From Avibacterium volantium (lineage in GTDB: Bacteria > Pseudomonadota > Gammaproteobacteria > Enterobacterales > Pasteurellaceae): a stretch of 64,000 bases of DNA. The stretch spans positions 248,001 through 312,000 of the forward strand of contig NZ_LR134167.1 in the NCBI RefSeq assembly GCF_900635775.1. Direction: 5' to 3'. Within the stretch, counting starts at the first letter, position 1. Every line of letters begins with the position of its first letter. Below, piece by piece: positions 39,164 to 48,518 of this stretch. Position numbers and translations under genes: made by a program. Below the pieces are notes generated by a model. It saw only the letters and a list, made by a program, of their open reading frames with translations. It did no database searches and was not told the origin of the DNA.

Positions 39164-40631
39164 CGTCGTTTTAATTGTTGCCGATGATTTAGGCTATTGG
39201 GCGCTTGGTTGCTATGGGAATAAAGAGGCGATTACGCCCAATATTGATAAATTAGCGCAGCAAGGTAAAAAATTTAACCATTTCTTTTGTGTTTCCCCTG
39301 TTTGCTCCCCTGCAAGAGCCTCAATTTTTACCGGCAGGATTCCTTCTCAACACGGAATTCACGACTGGTTGGAAGAATGGGAAAATGGTGCGACTACAGA
39401 ACATTATTTAAAAGGGCAATCAACTTTTGTAGATCGCTTAAAACAGCATAATTATCTTTGTGCAATGAGTGGCAAATGGCATTTAGGTATGGCAGATACT
39501 CCACAATGTGGTTTTGATTATTGGTATTCCCATCAGCGTGGCGGCGGCCCTTACTTCAATGCGCCAATGTACCGAGATGGTATATTAATTGAAGAACCCG
39601 ACTACATTACAGATAAAATCACCGATTATGGGCTAGACTTTATTGAGAAAGTACATAATGCCGATCAGCCATTTTTTCTCAATCTAAGTTATACCGCCCC
39701 ACATTCCCCTTGGGATCGAAAAAACCACCCACAGGAAATACTGGATCTTTATGCAGATTGTCAATTTGCATCTTGTCCACGCGATCCTTATCACCCTTGG
39801 AAAATTTATGAAACCTTTGAAGGTGATGAACAAGAACGATTAGAAGTGTTAAGGGGATATTTCGCAGCCTTAACCGCAATGGATTTTAATATTGGAAGAA
39901 TTATCACCGCACTTGAGGAAAAAGGCATTTTAGAAAACACGCTAATCATTTTCACCAGTGATAACGGTATGAATATGGGACATCACGGTATTTTTGGTAA
40001 AGGGAATGGCACAAGCCCTGTGAATATGTTCGACACGTCGGTAAAAGTGCCGTTTATTCTTTATCACAAAAATCATTTATCAACCGGTGAAATAGATAAC
40101 CTGCTGAGCCATTATGATTTCCGCCATACCTTGTTGGAATACCTCAATATCAGTGATGAAGATCAGGCACAGGTGCGTTATCCAGGAAAAAGTTTCGCGA
40201 CTTTATTAAAACAAGATCCCGCGGATTCACGAGAAGAAAATCATCTTGTGATCTTTGATGAATATGGTCCAACCCGAATGATCCGCAATCGATCTTTTAA
40301 ATATATTCATCGCTATCCTGATGGGCCTTATGAATTTTATGATCTGCGTAACGATCCTGATGAACACCATAACCAAATTGATAACCCAGATTATCAACAG
40401 CAGATCGCCCAAATGCGGCGTGAGTTAAACCGGTGGTTTAATCAATATATCAATAAAGAAATTGATGGTGCAACCTTGCCTGTTTACGGCGGCGGACAGC
40501 GTACGCTTGCGGGCGAATGGGGCGGCTATGCCGAAAACACGTTCAACAAATATACAAGCGATTTTGTTTTTTCCGCAGAGGGAAAGCTACAGCAAAAATC
40601 TGATGTAAAAGTGAAAGAAAAAATTCAGTAA
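39150..40631 (+). CDS. type I sulfatase (alkaline-phosphatase superfamily)
   Basis: A 493-residue hydrolase that removes sulfate esters. The N-terminal VLIVADDLGYWALGCYGN carries the metal-binding Asp pair; the active-site motif CSPAR (Cys about residue 52, in VCSPARASIFTGR) is the signature in which Cys is oxidised to formylglycine; GKWHLG and TSDNGMNMGHHG supply further ligands. No signal peptide is evident, so it is probably cytoplasmic and acts on imported substrate. No formylglycine-generating enzyme (FGE or anSME) is in the window, so maturation must come from elsewhere. Confidence 0.92.
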   Translation: MKKTNVVLIVADDLGYWALGCYGNKEAITPNIDKLAQQGKKFNHFFCVSPVCSPARASIFTGRIPSQHGIHDWLEEWENGATTEHYLKGQSTFVDRLKQHNYLCAMSGKWHLGMADTPQCGFDYWYSHQRGGGPYFNAPMYRDGILIEEPDYITDKITDYGLDFIEKVHNADQPFFLNLSYTAPHSPWDRKNHPQEILDLYADCQFASCPRDPYHPWKIYETFEGDEQERLEVLRGYFAALTAMDFNIGRIITALEEKGILENTLIIFTSDNGMNMGHHGIFGKGNGTSPVNMFDTSVKVPFILYHKNHLSTGEIDNLLSHYDFRHTLLEYLNISDEDQAQVRYPGKSFATLLKQDPADSREENHLVIFDEYGPTRMIRNRSFKYIHRYPDGPYEFYDLRNDPDEHHNQIDNPDYQQQIAQMRRELNRWFNQYINKEIDGATLPVYGGGQRTLAGEWGGYAENTFNKYTSDFVFSAEGKLQQKSDVKVKEKIQ

Positions 40632-40655
40632 AGCAGTAACATAAACGCGAAAGAT

Positions 40656-40687
40656 AAAAAGTAGGAAACCATTTCCTACTTTTTTAT
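40656..40687 (+). terminator. terminator between sulfatase and ROK kinase genes
   Basis: A 13-bp stem AAAAAGTAGGAAA / TTTCCTACTTTTT with a 3-nt loop; T runs on both strands make it bidirectional for the converging genes. Confidence 0.9.
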
Positions 40688-40697
40688 TGCCTTGCAA

Positions 40698-41663
40698 TTA
40701 TTTTATCACTAACGCTGCAGCGCCTTTTACGCCAGCGGAATCAAGCAGTTGGCTTGGTTTAATTTGCAGGTTTTGTAGGGATACGCCTAAGGCATAGTGC
40801 GGTAGGAATTTTTGTACTTTTTCGATGATGAAATCGGCGGATTTTGCGACTCCACCAGCCAATACAATAAGTTCAGGATTAAAAATATTAATCAGCACGC
40901 CTAAGCCGTAAGCCAAATATTTTGCGAAACTATCTACCACTTGCAGCGCGAGATGATCGCCTTTTTTGGCGTATTCAAAAATATGATGAGCTTGCAGAGA
41001 ATCTAAATCCGTGGAAAAACGTTGGAAAAACTCACCGCACTTTTGTTTATCTGTTTCTGGAGCGCTAAGAAGTTTTTTGGCTTCCCGCACTAATCCTGGG
41101 GCGGAAGTATAAGTTTCCAAGCAGCCTGTTAAACCGCAGCCGCATTTCATTCCTTGTTCGTTCACCATAATATGGCCAAATTCGCCCGCGCAGCCGCCCG
41201 AACCAGACAACACCTTGCCGTTGAGTAAAATGCCTGAAGCAATGCCCGTGCCAATTGGCACAACAATAAGATTCGCCACGCCTTGCCCAGCGCCGAATAA
41301 ATGTTCACCCAAGGTAATGGCTCGCACATCGTTTTCCACCACCACATTTTTGTGAGAAATTTCTTCCATTAATTGCTTGGCATTGAAATCATTGCCCCAA
41401 GAAAAATTGGCCGCAATTTTAACGATCGCTTGATCCACCACTGGGCCTGGAATTCCCAAGCCGATGCCAGCTAATTGTGCTTCTGAAAGTTCATTTTGCG
41501 CAAGCAAATCCAAAATGGTCTGCCAAATGCGAGAAAAAGTGGATCTTGCCCCTTGCTGAGATAAAGTCGGAATGCTCTGTTCTGCAAGAATATTAAAATG
41601 GTTGTCTAAAATGCCAATTTTTGTGTTTGTGCCGCCAATGTCCACGCCTGCGTAATATTTCAT
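40698..41663 (-). CDS. ROK-family sugar kinase (glucokinase/amino-sugar kinase type)
   Basis: A 321-residue cytoplasmic kinase. The N-terminal phosphate motif YYAGVDIGGTNTKIG, the catalytic Asp in VENDVRAITLGEH, and the ROK zinc-binding signature GEFGHI...CGCGLTGCLETY are all present. No helix-turn-helix precedes the domain, so it is a kinase rather than a NagC-type repressor. Among candidate starts, the ATG at 41663 best fits the GGAG site (6-nt spacing). Specificity is not readable. It converges on the sulfatase operon and has its own CRP-like site upstream. Confidence 0.88.
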   Translation of the reverse strand: MKYYAGVDIGGTNTKIGILDNHFNILAEQSIPTLSQQGARSTFSRIWQTILDLLAQNELSEAQLAGIGLGIPGPVVDQAIVKIAANFSWGNDFNAKQLMEEISHKNVVVENDVRAITLGEHLFGAGQGVANLIVVPIGTGIASGILLNGKVLSGSGGCAGEFGHIMVNEQGMKCGCGLTGCLETYTSAPGLVREAKKLLSAPETDKQKCGEFFQRFSTDLDSLQAHHIFEYAKKGDHLALQVVDSFAKYLAYGLGVLINIFNPELIVLAGGVAKSADFIIEKVQKFLPHYALGVSLQNLQIKPSQLLDSAGVKGAAALVIK

Positions 41664-41721
41664 CATCAACTCCATTTATTTTGCTAATCTTAAATTTCAA
41701 CATAACTGATTTAGCCAATGC

Positions 41722-41745
41722 AGACTATGATAAATATCATAGTCT
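41722..41745. promoter_or_regulatory. perfect 24-bp palindrome upstream of the ROK kinase
   Basis: AGACTATGAT-AAAT-ATCATAGTCT lies about 60-80 bp before the kinase start and next to a CRP-like site. There is no T run, so an operator is likelier than a terminator. The repressor is unknown. Confidence 0.5.
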
Positions 41746-41748
41746 TGC

Positions 41749-41764
41749 CGTGATGAAGATCACA
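41749..41764. promoter_or_regulatory. candidate CRP site of the ROK kinase gene
   Basis: CGTGA-TGAAGA-TCACA matches the CRP core TGTGA-N6-TCACA at all but the first base, 86-101 bp upstream of the start codon. Confidence 0.55.
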
Positions 41765-41803
41765 ATTTAATAAAATAGGAAGTGGATTAAAATTTAGGCA
41801 TAA

Positions 41804-41830
41804 AAAATCTGCCCATAATGAGCAGATTTT
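41804..41830 (-). terminator. terminator of tpiA
   Basis: A 9-bp stem AAAATCTGC / GCAGATTTT with a 9-nt loop and a T tract on the minus strand, 19 bp after the tpiA stop. Confidence 0.8.
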
Positions 41831-41848
41831 ATAGGAATAGAGCTAAAA

Positions 41849-42616
41849 TTAGTTTTTCGCTGCTGCGGCCGCTTTAACGATCACGGCAAAAGCTGGCGCT
41901 TTTAATGACGCGCCGCCCACTAATGCGCCATCAATGTCTGGCTGGGTGAATAATTCTGCGGCGTTAGCATCATTGACTGAACCACCGTATTGAATGATCA
42001 CTTGGTCTGCCACCGCTTGAGATTTTGCTGCGATATGGCCACGAATAAAGGCGTGAACCGCTTGCGCTTGCGCTGGAGTCGCTGATTTGCCTGTGCCGAT
42101 CGCCCAAATTGGCTCATAAGCAATGACTGCGCCGTTGAATGCTTCCACGCCTAATGCGTTGATCACGGCATCAATTTGGCGAGCGCATACTTCTTCCGTT
42201 TTGCCTGCTTCGTTTTCAGCTTCTGATTCACCAATACATAACACTGGCACTAAACCTGCTTCTTTCAGTGCGGCAAATTTTTTCGCAATAAATTCATCGC
42301 TTTCTTTGTGGTAAGTACGGCGTTCAGAATGGCCGATGATGATGTATTTCGCACCAAAATCTTTTAACATTGCAGTTGAAATATCACCGGTGAACGCACC
42401 TTGTACGTTTACATCAACATTTTGCGCGCCTAAGGCAATTTGGCTGCCTGCAAGGGCGGCTTCAGCTTCGGCTAAATACATCACTGGCGGTGCAATTGCC
42501 ACATCACAACCATTTACGCCCGCTAATTCTGCTTTTAAGCCTTCGATTAGCTCTTTGGTAAACGCTTTGCTACCGTTTAACTTCCAGTTACCCATAACTA
42601 AAGGACGACGTGCCAT
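41849..42616 (-). CDS. tpiA: triosephosphate isomerase
   Basis: A 255-residue glycolytic enzyme interconverting dihydroxyacetone phosphate and glyceraldehyde 3-phosphate. Lys in NWKLNGS, His in IIGHSERR and the catalytic Glu in [11 protein letters not shown] are present, as is the phosphate-binding VGGASL near the end. Standard length; single gene with its own terminator. Confidence 0.99.
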   Translation of the reverse strand: MARRPLVMGNWKLNGSKAFTKELIEGLKAELAGVNGCDVAIAPPVMYLAEAEAALAGSQIALGAQNVDVNVQGAFTGDISTAMLKDFGAKYIIIGHSERRTYHKESDEFIAKKFAALKEAGLVPVLCIGESEAENEAGKTEEVCARQIDAVINALGVEAFNGAVIAYEPIWAIGTGKSATPAQAQAVHAFIRGHIAAKSQAVADQVIIQYGGSVNDANAAELFTQPDIDGALVGGASLKAPAFAVIVKAAAAAKN

Positions 42617-42783
42617 AATTTTTCTCCATAGTAATTAACAAAAAATAACCGCATTACTATATCAAATTTTTTCTGCGCTTCCGTTGATTTTAGGCAAATT
42701 TGAAAAAATTTTTTGTGAAAAGATGATTATTGTGCATTAAAAAGCTACAATCTACTGTATGGATTTCACAAAAAATCATCAAT

Positions 42784-43218
42784 ATGAAAATTTTTAAAGC
42801 TGAACAATGGAATTTAGAGCTATTGCTGCCCCTTTTTGAGCAATATCGACTTTCACAAGGTATGGCGGAAAATCCTGACCGCACCTTAACCTTTCTCACC
42901 AACCGTATTCGCTTTAGTGAAAGCATTTTCTTCCTTGCGGTGGACGCTCAAAACCAAGCGCTTGGTTTTATTCAGCTTTATCCTCGCCTTTCTTCCTTAC
43001 AACTGCAACGCTATTGGCAACTGACGGATATTTTTGTGCTGCCACAACAAAATTCTACGGAAATTTACACCGCACTTATTGCCAAAGCCAAAGAATTTGT
43101 GCGTTACACACAATCTACACGTTTGGTGGTGGAGCAAGATCCGCAGCAGCAATCCTTGCTAGAAATGGCGGGCTTTCGCGCCAATCCCGAAAAGCAGATT
43201 TTTGAACTTCGGTTGTAA
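42784..43218 (+). CDS. GNAT-family N-acetyltransferase
   Basis: A 144-residue protein with the GNAT fold pattern: FFLAVDAQNQALGFIQLYPRLSS as the central strands, LTDIFVLPQQ before the acetyl-CoA loop, and the end LLEMAGFRANPEKQIFELRL. The canonical Q/RxxGxG/A loop is degenerate (QQNSTEIYTALI), so acetyl-CoA binding is less certain. The start at MKIFKAEQW (42784) is chosen because the upstream extension to 42730 is not family-like. The substrate is unknown. Confidence 0.75.
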   Translation: MKIFKAEQWNLELLLPLFEQYRLSQGMAENPDRTLTFLTNRIRFSESIFFLAVDAQNQALGFIQLYPRLSSLQLQRYWQLTDIFVLPQQNSTEIYTALIAKAKEFVRYTQSTRLVVEQDPQQQSLLEMAGFRANPEKQIFELRL

Positions 43219-43267
43219 TCAAAGGTCTAATTTTCACCTTAATCACAATCCAATTTGGAGAACTATA

Positions 43268-43648
43268 ATGAAATCAGTAAAACACATTCTTTCTGCCTTA
43301 GTGGTTGGCTCAGCGGTGTTGGCTAGCGTGCCAAGCTATGCGGCAGACTGCGCAGTCACTAACGTAAAATTTAAAAAAGGCGCATCATCAGCCAATTACA
43401 GCGGTAAAATCAAAGGCTGGCAATGCCGCAGTTATGCGTTTTATGCTAAAGAAGGGCAAACCTTAACCGTAAACTTAAGAGCCAAAGGCGCAGCGGAAGC
43501 CATTATCTACGGCGAAGATGATTTCGCACCAAACACGCCATATATTTTACCAAGAACAGGGCGCTACGAAGTGCGCGTGCTACAACCGAAAGCACAGTCC
43601 ATCAAAAAACTTACATCAAGCTATAAGATGAATATTAAAATTCAATAA
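43268..43648 (+). CDS. pliG: PliG-type periplasmic inhibitor of g-type lysozyme
   Basis: A 126-residue exported protein: a Sec signal peptide ends at PSYAADC. The mature part (VTNVKFKKGASSANYSGKIKG, SYAFYAKEGQTLTV, LPRTGRYEVRVLQPKA, YKMNIKIQ) matches E. coli PliG (YcgK) along its length. PliG inhibits goose-type lysozyme and so protects peptidoglycan from host defence. Two Cys (in ADCAVT and WQCRSY) could form a disulfide. GGAG precedes the ATG at 43268; the open frame runs to 43202 inside the preceding gene. Confidence 0.8.
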   Translation: MKSVKHILSALVVGSAVLASVPSYAADCAVTNVKFKKGASSANYSGKIKGWQCRSYAFYAKEGQTLTVNLRAKGAAEAIIYGEDDFAPNTPYILPRTGRYEVRVLQPKAQSIKKLTSSYKMNIKIQ

Positions 43649-43665
43649 GCTAATGCTCTAAAAAG

Positions 43666-43712
43666 AAAAAGTGCGGTGGAAATTTGTTAAATTTTTTCAC
43701 CGCACTTTTTTA
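43666..43712. terminator. paired uptake-sequence terminator, bidirectional
   Basis: AAAAAGTGCGGTG and CACCGCACTTTTT flank a T-rich loop between the converging pliG and ABC-importer genes. Confidence 0.8.
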
Positions 43713-43727
43713 TTTCTTCAATTTAAC

Positions 43728-44570
43728 TTAATAAGCCACTAACACTTCTTTTTCGCTGATAGTGTCGCCGTAAACAGGCAATAAGGTTTTGTCGTAAGCT
43801 TGTTTTAACACGCCCTCTTTACCTAATTTTTCAATTTCTTGATCTAACCACGCGAGCAATCCAGTATCACCTTTTTTCACTGCTGGCGCGATAAAATCTT
43901 GATCACCAAGGGTTTTAATACCAACGGTAAAACCTGGGTTTTCTTTTGCCCAAGCAAACAGCAAGGTGTTGTCGTGGGCGAGTGCATCACCGCGTCCATC
44001 TCTTAAGGCTTCAAAGGTTTCCGTGTTTTGTTCAAATTTTAATAATTTGATGTTCGGATAATGTTTGCTGAAATAAGCATCTGCCGTGGTACCTTTGTTC
44101 ACCAATAAGGTTTTGCCTGCTAGTTGATTGATGTCGGTGATAACCGCGCCGTCTTTTGACACCACACCCAACGCCACTTGCATATAAGGTTTGGCGAAAT
44201 CCACCACTTCTTTGCGCGCTGGGGTAACGGTGAAATTGGCGAGAATAATATCCACTTTGTTCGATTGCAAATATTCCACGCGGTTTGCGGCTTCCACCAA
44301 AACATATTGCACTTTGTTTTCATCACCTAGCAAATCTTTACCAATGGCTTTTGCAATTTCTACGTCAAAACCTTGGCTTTTGCCCTGGTTATCCACATAG
44401 CCAAAAGGCGGTTTATCGCTAAAAACGCCAATGCGCACGCTATCGGCCTTTTGTAGCTCGTGCAGACGATTTTGCACGCTATTGCTTTCGTTGTCATTGC
44501 ACGCCGTTAGGCTCACAGCAAGCAGGGTAGTCGCAAAAAGTGCGGTGATTTTTTTAAATGTTTTCTTCAT
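43728..44570 (-). CDS. amino-acid ABC transporter substrate-binding lipoprotein
   Basis: A 280-residue solute-binding protein of the polar amino acid family (SBP_bac_3). The lipobox SLTACN (Cys about residue 24) anchors it to the membrane. Features include [36 protein letters not shown] at the start, [25 protein letters not shown] with the carboxylate-binding Arg, and [14 protein letters not shown]. It resembles cysteine/cystine-binding CjaA-type proteins, but the ligand cannot be read. It overlaps the ATPase gene by 17 bp and is the last gene of the four-gene importer. Confidence 0.9.
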   Translation of the reverse strand: MKKTFKKITALFATTLLAVSLTACNDNESNSVQNRLHELQKADSVRIGVFSDKPPFGYVDNQGKSQGFDVEIAKAIGKDLLGDENKVQYVLVEAANRVEYLQSNKVDIILANFTVTPARKEVVDFAKPYMQVALGVVSKDGAVITDINQLAGKTLLVNKGTTADAYFSKHYPNIKLLKFEQNTETFEALRDGRGDALAHDNTLLFAWAKENPGFTVGIKTLGDQDFIAPAVKKGDTGLLAWLDQEIEKLGKEGVLKQAYDKTLLPVYGDTISEKEVLVAY

Positions 44571-45318
44571 AGTCTATTCCTCTTGGTTCATAGTTTAAGA
44601 TGTTTAAGAATGTTTTTGCCCGATCGGAATTCGGGTTGGTAAAAAAGCGATCTGGCGTGTTTTCCTCCACGATTTTTCCTGCGTCCATAAAAATAATGCG
44701 ATCTGCCACTTGGCGCGCAAAGGCCATTTCGTGGGTTACAATCAGCATTGTCATTCCCTCTTTGGCAAGCTCTAAAATCACATCTAGCACTTCGCGCACC
44801 ATTTCGGGATCAAGGGCTGCGGTAACTTCATCAAACAGCATAATTTCTGGGTTCATACACAAAGAGCGAACAATGGCGATACGCTGTTTTTGGCCGCCTG
44901 AAAGCTCGCGCGGATAGGCATTTTTGCGATCCAGTAAGCCCACACGTTTAAGTAATTCATCGGCTTGCTTTTCCACTTCCGCACGGGAACGCTTTTGCAC
45001 TTTCATTGGGCCGAGCAAAATATTGTCGATCACCGAAAGATGCGAAAATAATTCATAGCTTTGAAAAACCATTCCAATATGTTGGCGCGCTTGTACCCAA
45101 GGCACTTGCTTGCCTAACACGCCTTGATCTTGCAAAACGATTTCACCACCTTGAATGGATTCCAGCCCGTTAATGCAACGCAACAAGGTGCTTTTTCCGC
45201 AGCCTGAAGGCCCAAGCAACACCACCACTTCGCCCTTTTTTATAGCTAAATCAATGCCTTGAAGTGCGGTGGTTTTTTCGTATTTTTTTACCAGTTGGTT
45301 AATTTCTAATAGTGCCAT
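44554..45318 (-). CDS. polar amino-acid ABC transporter ATP-binding protein
   Basis: A 254-residue GlnQ-type ATPase. Walker [10 protein letters not shown] (about 34-42), Q-loop [14 protein letters not shown], signature [16 protein letters not shown] (about 140) and Walker [17 protein letters not shown]-loop IVTHEM are intact. It energises the adjacent permeases. There is a 12-bp gap from the upstream permease. Confidence 0.96.
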   Translation of the reverse strand: MALLEINQLVKKYEKTTALQGIDLAIKKGEVVVLLGPSGCGKSTLLRCINGLESIQGGEIVLQDQGVLGKQVPWVQARQHIGMVFQSYELFSHLSVIDNILLGPMKVQKRSRAEVEKQADELLKRVGLLDRKNAYPRELSGGQKQRIAIVRSLCMNPEIMLFDEVTAALDPEMVREVLDVILELAKEGMTMLIVTHEMAFARQVADRIIFMDAGKIVEENTPDRFFTNPNSDRAKTFLNILNYEPRGIDYEENI

Positions 45319-45330
45319 TTTGATTTCCTT

Positions 45331-45999
45331 TTATTGCTCCCAACGATTTTCCACATAGCGAGAAAAAATGGACAAGGGATAACAAATTGCGAAATATAAA
45401 AGAAAAATAAGTCCATAAATCCAAAATGCCGCGGAAGGATCGGTAAATAACGATGTTTCAATAATTTGTTGCCCTACTTTCACCACTTCTAGCACGCCAA
45501 TTAACATTGCCAATGAGCTGGTTTTAATCATTCGGGTAAATAAATTAATCGCACTTGGCGTAACTCGCTTTAAACTTTGTGGCAGTAACACATATAAAAA
45601 GGTTTGTGTGCTATTTAATCCCAAGGCATAAGCAGATTCCCGTTGATGTTTTTCAATGGAATTCAATGCACTGCGCATTAAATCGCCCATTTCAGCCGTC
45701 CCCCAAAAAATAAAGACGAAAATACATACTGCAATGCCGTTTAAATGAATATTCAACCACTTAGCCAAGCCAAAATAGGCAATAAATAACCACACTAATA
45801 AAGGAATAATTCGCACCATTTCTAAATATAAACGACAAATCCCTTGGATTATTTTATTTCGGCTAGTCATAACAATGCCAAGCAATATCCCTAACAGACA
45901 AGAGAATAATACGGAAATAAATGCAATTTCAGCCGTAACCGCTAAGCCATTTAATAATCGTTGTAGATTATTTCCTTCTAATAAAATAGCTAATCCCAT
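45331..45999 (-). CDS. amino-acid ABC transporter permease (HisM/GlnP type)
   Basis: A 222-residue membrane protein with five predicted helices. The EAA-type coupling loop is in LMRSALNSIEKHQRESAYALGLNSTQTFLYVLLPQSLKR. It forms a heterodimer with the next permease, 2 bp upstream. Haemophilus-family members of this type import polar or sulfur amino acids. Confidence 0.94.
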   Translation of the reverse strand: MGLAILLEGNNLQRLLNGLAVTAEIAFISVLFSCLLGILLGIVMTSRNKIIQGICRLYLEMVRIIPLLVWLFIAYFGLAKWLNIHLNGIAVCIFVFIFWGTAEMGDLMRSALNSIEKHQRESAYALGLNSTQTFLYVLLPQSLKRVTPSAINLFTRMIKTSSLAMLIGVLEVVKVGQQIIETSLFTDPSAAFWIYGLIFLLYFAICYPLSIFSRYVENRWEQ

Positions 46000-46001
46000 T
46001 A

Positions 46002-46664
46002 TTAAACGCTCCCATATTTCGCATAACGGCTACGTTTCTCTAAATAATGAATAAGAAACGAAACTGGCAATAAAATAATGAGATAAAACACTACCAATAA
46101 AAATAATGCCTCGTTAGTTTTATAATCTAGGCCAATTAATTCTTTCGCCATAAACATTAATTCCGCAATAGCAATCGCACTGGCGATAGAGGTTTCTTTC
46201 ATTAAAAATAGACAATTTGCACCAATGGCTGGCAGGGAAAGGCTCAAGGCTTGTGGCGCAATCACATAAATAAAGGCTTGTGTGGGCGTTAATCCTAAGC
46301 TCAGGGCTGATTCCACTTGCCCTTTTGACACACTTTCAATCCCAGCTCGAATCGCCTCAGCCATATAACTTCCCCCAAGAAAACTTAAGCCAATAATGGC
46401 GCAAGTAAACCCATCTAACTTAATCCCCAATTTAGACAAACCAAAATAGAGAAAGAAAAGTTGGATCAACAAAGGCGTATTGCGAGAAAGTTCAATATAG
46501 GCTTTGGCGAGCGAATTAAAAAAACGAATGTGGTAACTCGTTGCCACGGCACAAAAAAGCCCAATAATGAGAGAAAACACAATACTCCAAAACGAGAGTT
46601 GCAAAATAATAATACTGGCATCAATAAATTTGGGGATATTGTCAAAGACATACTGCCAATTCAT
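46002..46664 (-). CDS. amino-acid ABC transporter permease, first gene of operon
   Basis: A 220-residue membrane protein with five helices and the coupling loop EAIRAGIESVSKGQVESALSLGLTPTQAFIYVIAPQAL. It heads the order permease-permease-ATPase-binding protein. An IS3-family element is inserted about 130 bp upstream, so the operon promoter may be displaced or supplied by the element. Confidence 0.94.
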   Translation of the reverse strand: MNWQYVFDNIPKFIDASIIILQLSFWSIVFSLIIGLFCAVATSYHIRFFNSLAKAYIELSRNTPLLIQLFFLYFGLSKLGIKLDGFTCAIIGLSFLGGSYMAEAIRAGIESVSKGQVESALSLGLTPTQAFIYVIAPQALSLSLPAIGANCLFLMKETSIASAIAIAELMFMAKELIGLDYKTNEALFLLVVFYLIILLPVSFLIHYLEKRSRYAKYGSV

Positions 46665-46825
46665 TTTCCTTCCCTGTTGAAGTCATAAACTGGCAATCAT
46701 TCTAAATAACAGAATAGTAGATTGAAAAAGAATAAAAATTTATTGGTTAGATGATTTGGTTATATTAAAACAAAAAGTGCGGTCAAAAATTGATCTGCCC
46801 CCAAAAAGTTAGACTATATTCTAAT

Positions 46826-47620
46826 TTAATTCAAGGACTGAGTTCTGTATTCCACAGGGCTTAGTCCTTTGAGCTTCACTTGAATACGCTCATTGTTGTA
46901 GTAATGAATGTACTCGTGAATCACTTTTTCAAGCTGTTCAAAGGTTTCAAACCGCTTGCCAAAGTAACATTCCGTCTTCAATCGCCCGAAAAAGCTTTCC
47001 ATCGCACCATTATCAAGGCAATTACCTTTTCTCGACATACTTTGCTTAATACCGTGTTTTTTCAATATCTCCTGATAACCCATCATTTGATACTGCCATC
47101 CTTGGTCGGAATGCAGTATCGGTTTTTCCCCCGCTAATCGGTTCACCGCCTGGGTCAACATTCTGGTTATCTGCTCAAAATTCGGACTTCTCGCCACATC
47201 ATAAGCAATAATTTCGTTATTAAACAAGTCTTTAATCGGTGATAAATACACTTTGCCTTCCGCACATTTGAACTCGGTGATATCCGTTACCCACTTCTCA
47301 TTCGGCATCGTTGCCGTAAAATCCCGTTGCAACAGATTATCGGCAATTTGCCCCACTTTGCCTTGGTAAGAACGATATTTTCTCTGCTTACTTTTTCCTT
47401 TTAACCCCAAACGTTGCATTATCGCTTGCACCCTTTTGTGGTTGATAATTAAGTATTTCCTTAATTCCAAGGTAATTCGACGATAACCATAATTTTCGTC
47501 ATTTTTGCGATAAATTTCCTCTATTTTCTGTGAAATCGCTACATTTTTATCCGACTTTGGCTTGAGATGATAAAAGAACGAACTGCGTGCCAATCCGATT
47601 AGCCTGAGTAACAATTCCAA
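46826..47620 (-). CDS. IS3-family transposase OrfB (DDE integrase domain)
   Basis: A 264-residue frame opening at TTG, although the open frame continues upstream and overlaps the end of OrfA. It has an HTH_21-like region ([14 protein letters not shown]) and an rve domain with the DDE residues in [19 protein letters not shown] and [18 protein letters not shown]. It is normally made as an OrfAB fusion by -1 frameshifting at the A-rich GAAAAAG near 47655. The frame is intact. Confidence 0.93.
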   Translation of the reverse strand: MELLLRLIGLARSSFFYHLKPKSDKNVAISQKIEEIYRKNDENYGYRRITLELRKYLIINHKRVQAIMQRLGLKGKSKQRKYRSYQGKVGQIADNLLQRDFTATMPNEKWVTDITEFKCAEGKVYLSPIKDLFNNEIIAYDVARSPNFEQITRMLTQAVNRLAGEKPILHSDQGWQYQMMGYQEILKKHGIKQSMSRKGNCLDNGAMESFFGRLKTECYFGKRFETFEQLEKVIHEYIHYYNNERIQVKLKGLSPVEYRTQSLN

Positions 47621-47643
47621 CGGGAAACGCGAGCGTAAGGCAT

Positions 47644-48153
47644 TTACGATGACGGCTTTTTCTGCATTTTTTGTTGGTTGAGTTCCTGCAACTTTTTTAG
47701 CATTGTATTCTCCGCTTCTAATTCCAAAATTCGGTAACGCAAGCGTTCTTCTTCTGTTTTGGGCGTTGGTGGCATTTTAGGTGAGTTGAGTTTCATACTT
47801 GGACGACCTTTAGGTTTGAGTAATAACCCATCTATACCTTGTTTTTCAAAGCGTTGCAACCATTGACTAATTATCCCTGAACTGGGAATATCAAAGCGAA
47901 AGCAGGCGGCTTCAGCGGAGCACTGGCCTTTTTTGATAGCTTGAATAACCTTTAATTTAAACTCAACAGAATAATATCGTTTTTTACCTAACACAGCTAA
48001 TCCATTGATTCCATTATGATTAAATTTCGCAATCCAACGTGCTAACGTTCTTTGGGGAAGCTGAAAATACTGGCGAGTAAGCGAACGGTTTTTTCCATTT
48101 TGATGATAAAAGTCGAGCACTTGTTGTTTGAAACGTTGAGTATATTTAGTCAT
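47644..48153 (-). CDS. IS3-family transposase OrfA (IS150 group)
   Basis: A 169-residue DNA-binding protein with two helix-turn-helix segments ([24 protein letters not shown] and [23 protein letters not shown]) and a C-terminal leucine zipper ([20 protein letters not shown]). This two-HTH layout is characteristic of the IS150 subgroup. It is the upstream partner for frameshift production of OrfAB. Confidence 0.92.
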   Translation of the reverse strand: MTKYTQRFKQQVLDFYHQNGKNRSLTRQYFQLPQRTLARWIAKFNHNGINGLAVLGKKRYYSVEFKLKVIQAIKKGQCSAEAACFRFDIPSSGIISQWLQRFEKQGIDGLLLKPKGRPSMKLNSPKMPPTPKTEEERLRYRILELEAENTMLKKLQELNQQKMQKKPSS

Positions 48154-48227
48154 AAAAAATCTGCACCTTAATCAGTTGGTTGTTTAGTCCAACTTTTGGG
48201 GTGCAGATCAAATTGAGAGCATTTTTC

Positions 48228-48518
48228 TTATCCCAACAACCCCAAAACCTGTTCAGGAATCACTTTCGGTGTAGGGATAAAAATTTGTTTATGGCGGTTA
48301 AGTTCGCCTTTTTCGATGAGAATACTGCTTTTTGGCACTTTAAAGGTTTTGCTTAAGAATTTAAGCAAATGGGCGTTGGCTTGGCCATCAATAGGTGGGG
48401 CGGTGATGGTGATTTTTAGCTCGTTGTCGTGCAAGCCAACGATTTGATCTTTACTGGCTTTCGGTTGCAGAAAAATCCGCAACCGAAGTCCTTGTGTGCT
48501 TTGCTCGATCGCATTCAT
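48228..48518 (-). CDS. yggU: DUF167 family protein YggU
   Basis: A 96-residue cytoplasmic protein of the YggU/DUF167 family: LRIFLQPKASKDQIVGLHDNELKITITAPPIDGQANAHLLKFLSKTFKVPKSSI is the conserved core, with the PPIDGQAN loop. The function is unknown. The start at MNAIEQS overlaps the yggT stop by one base; an in-frame ATG at 48533 lies inside yggT. yggT-yggU is a conserved pair. Confidence 0.9.
   Translation of the reverse strand: MNAIEQSTQGLRLRIFLQPKASKDQIVGLHDNELKITITAPPIDGQANAHLLKFLSKTFKVPKSSILIEKGELNRHKQIFIPTPKVIPEQVLGLLG

Larger units (their letters stand above)
46791..48210. mobile_element. IS3-family (IS150-like) insertion sequence
   Basis: A 1420-bp element. The imperfect terminal repeats begin TGATCTGCCCCCAAAAAG (left) and TGATCTGCACCCCAAAAG (right, inverted). 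AAT flanks both ends (46788-46790 and 48211-48213), a 3-bp target duplication typical of the group. It encodes OrfA and OrfB in overlapping frames. Confidence 0.92.
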
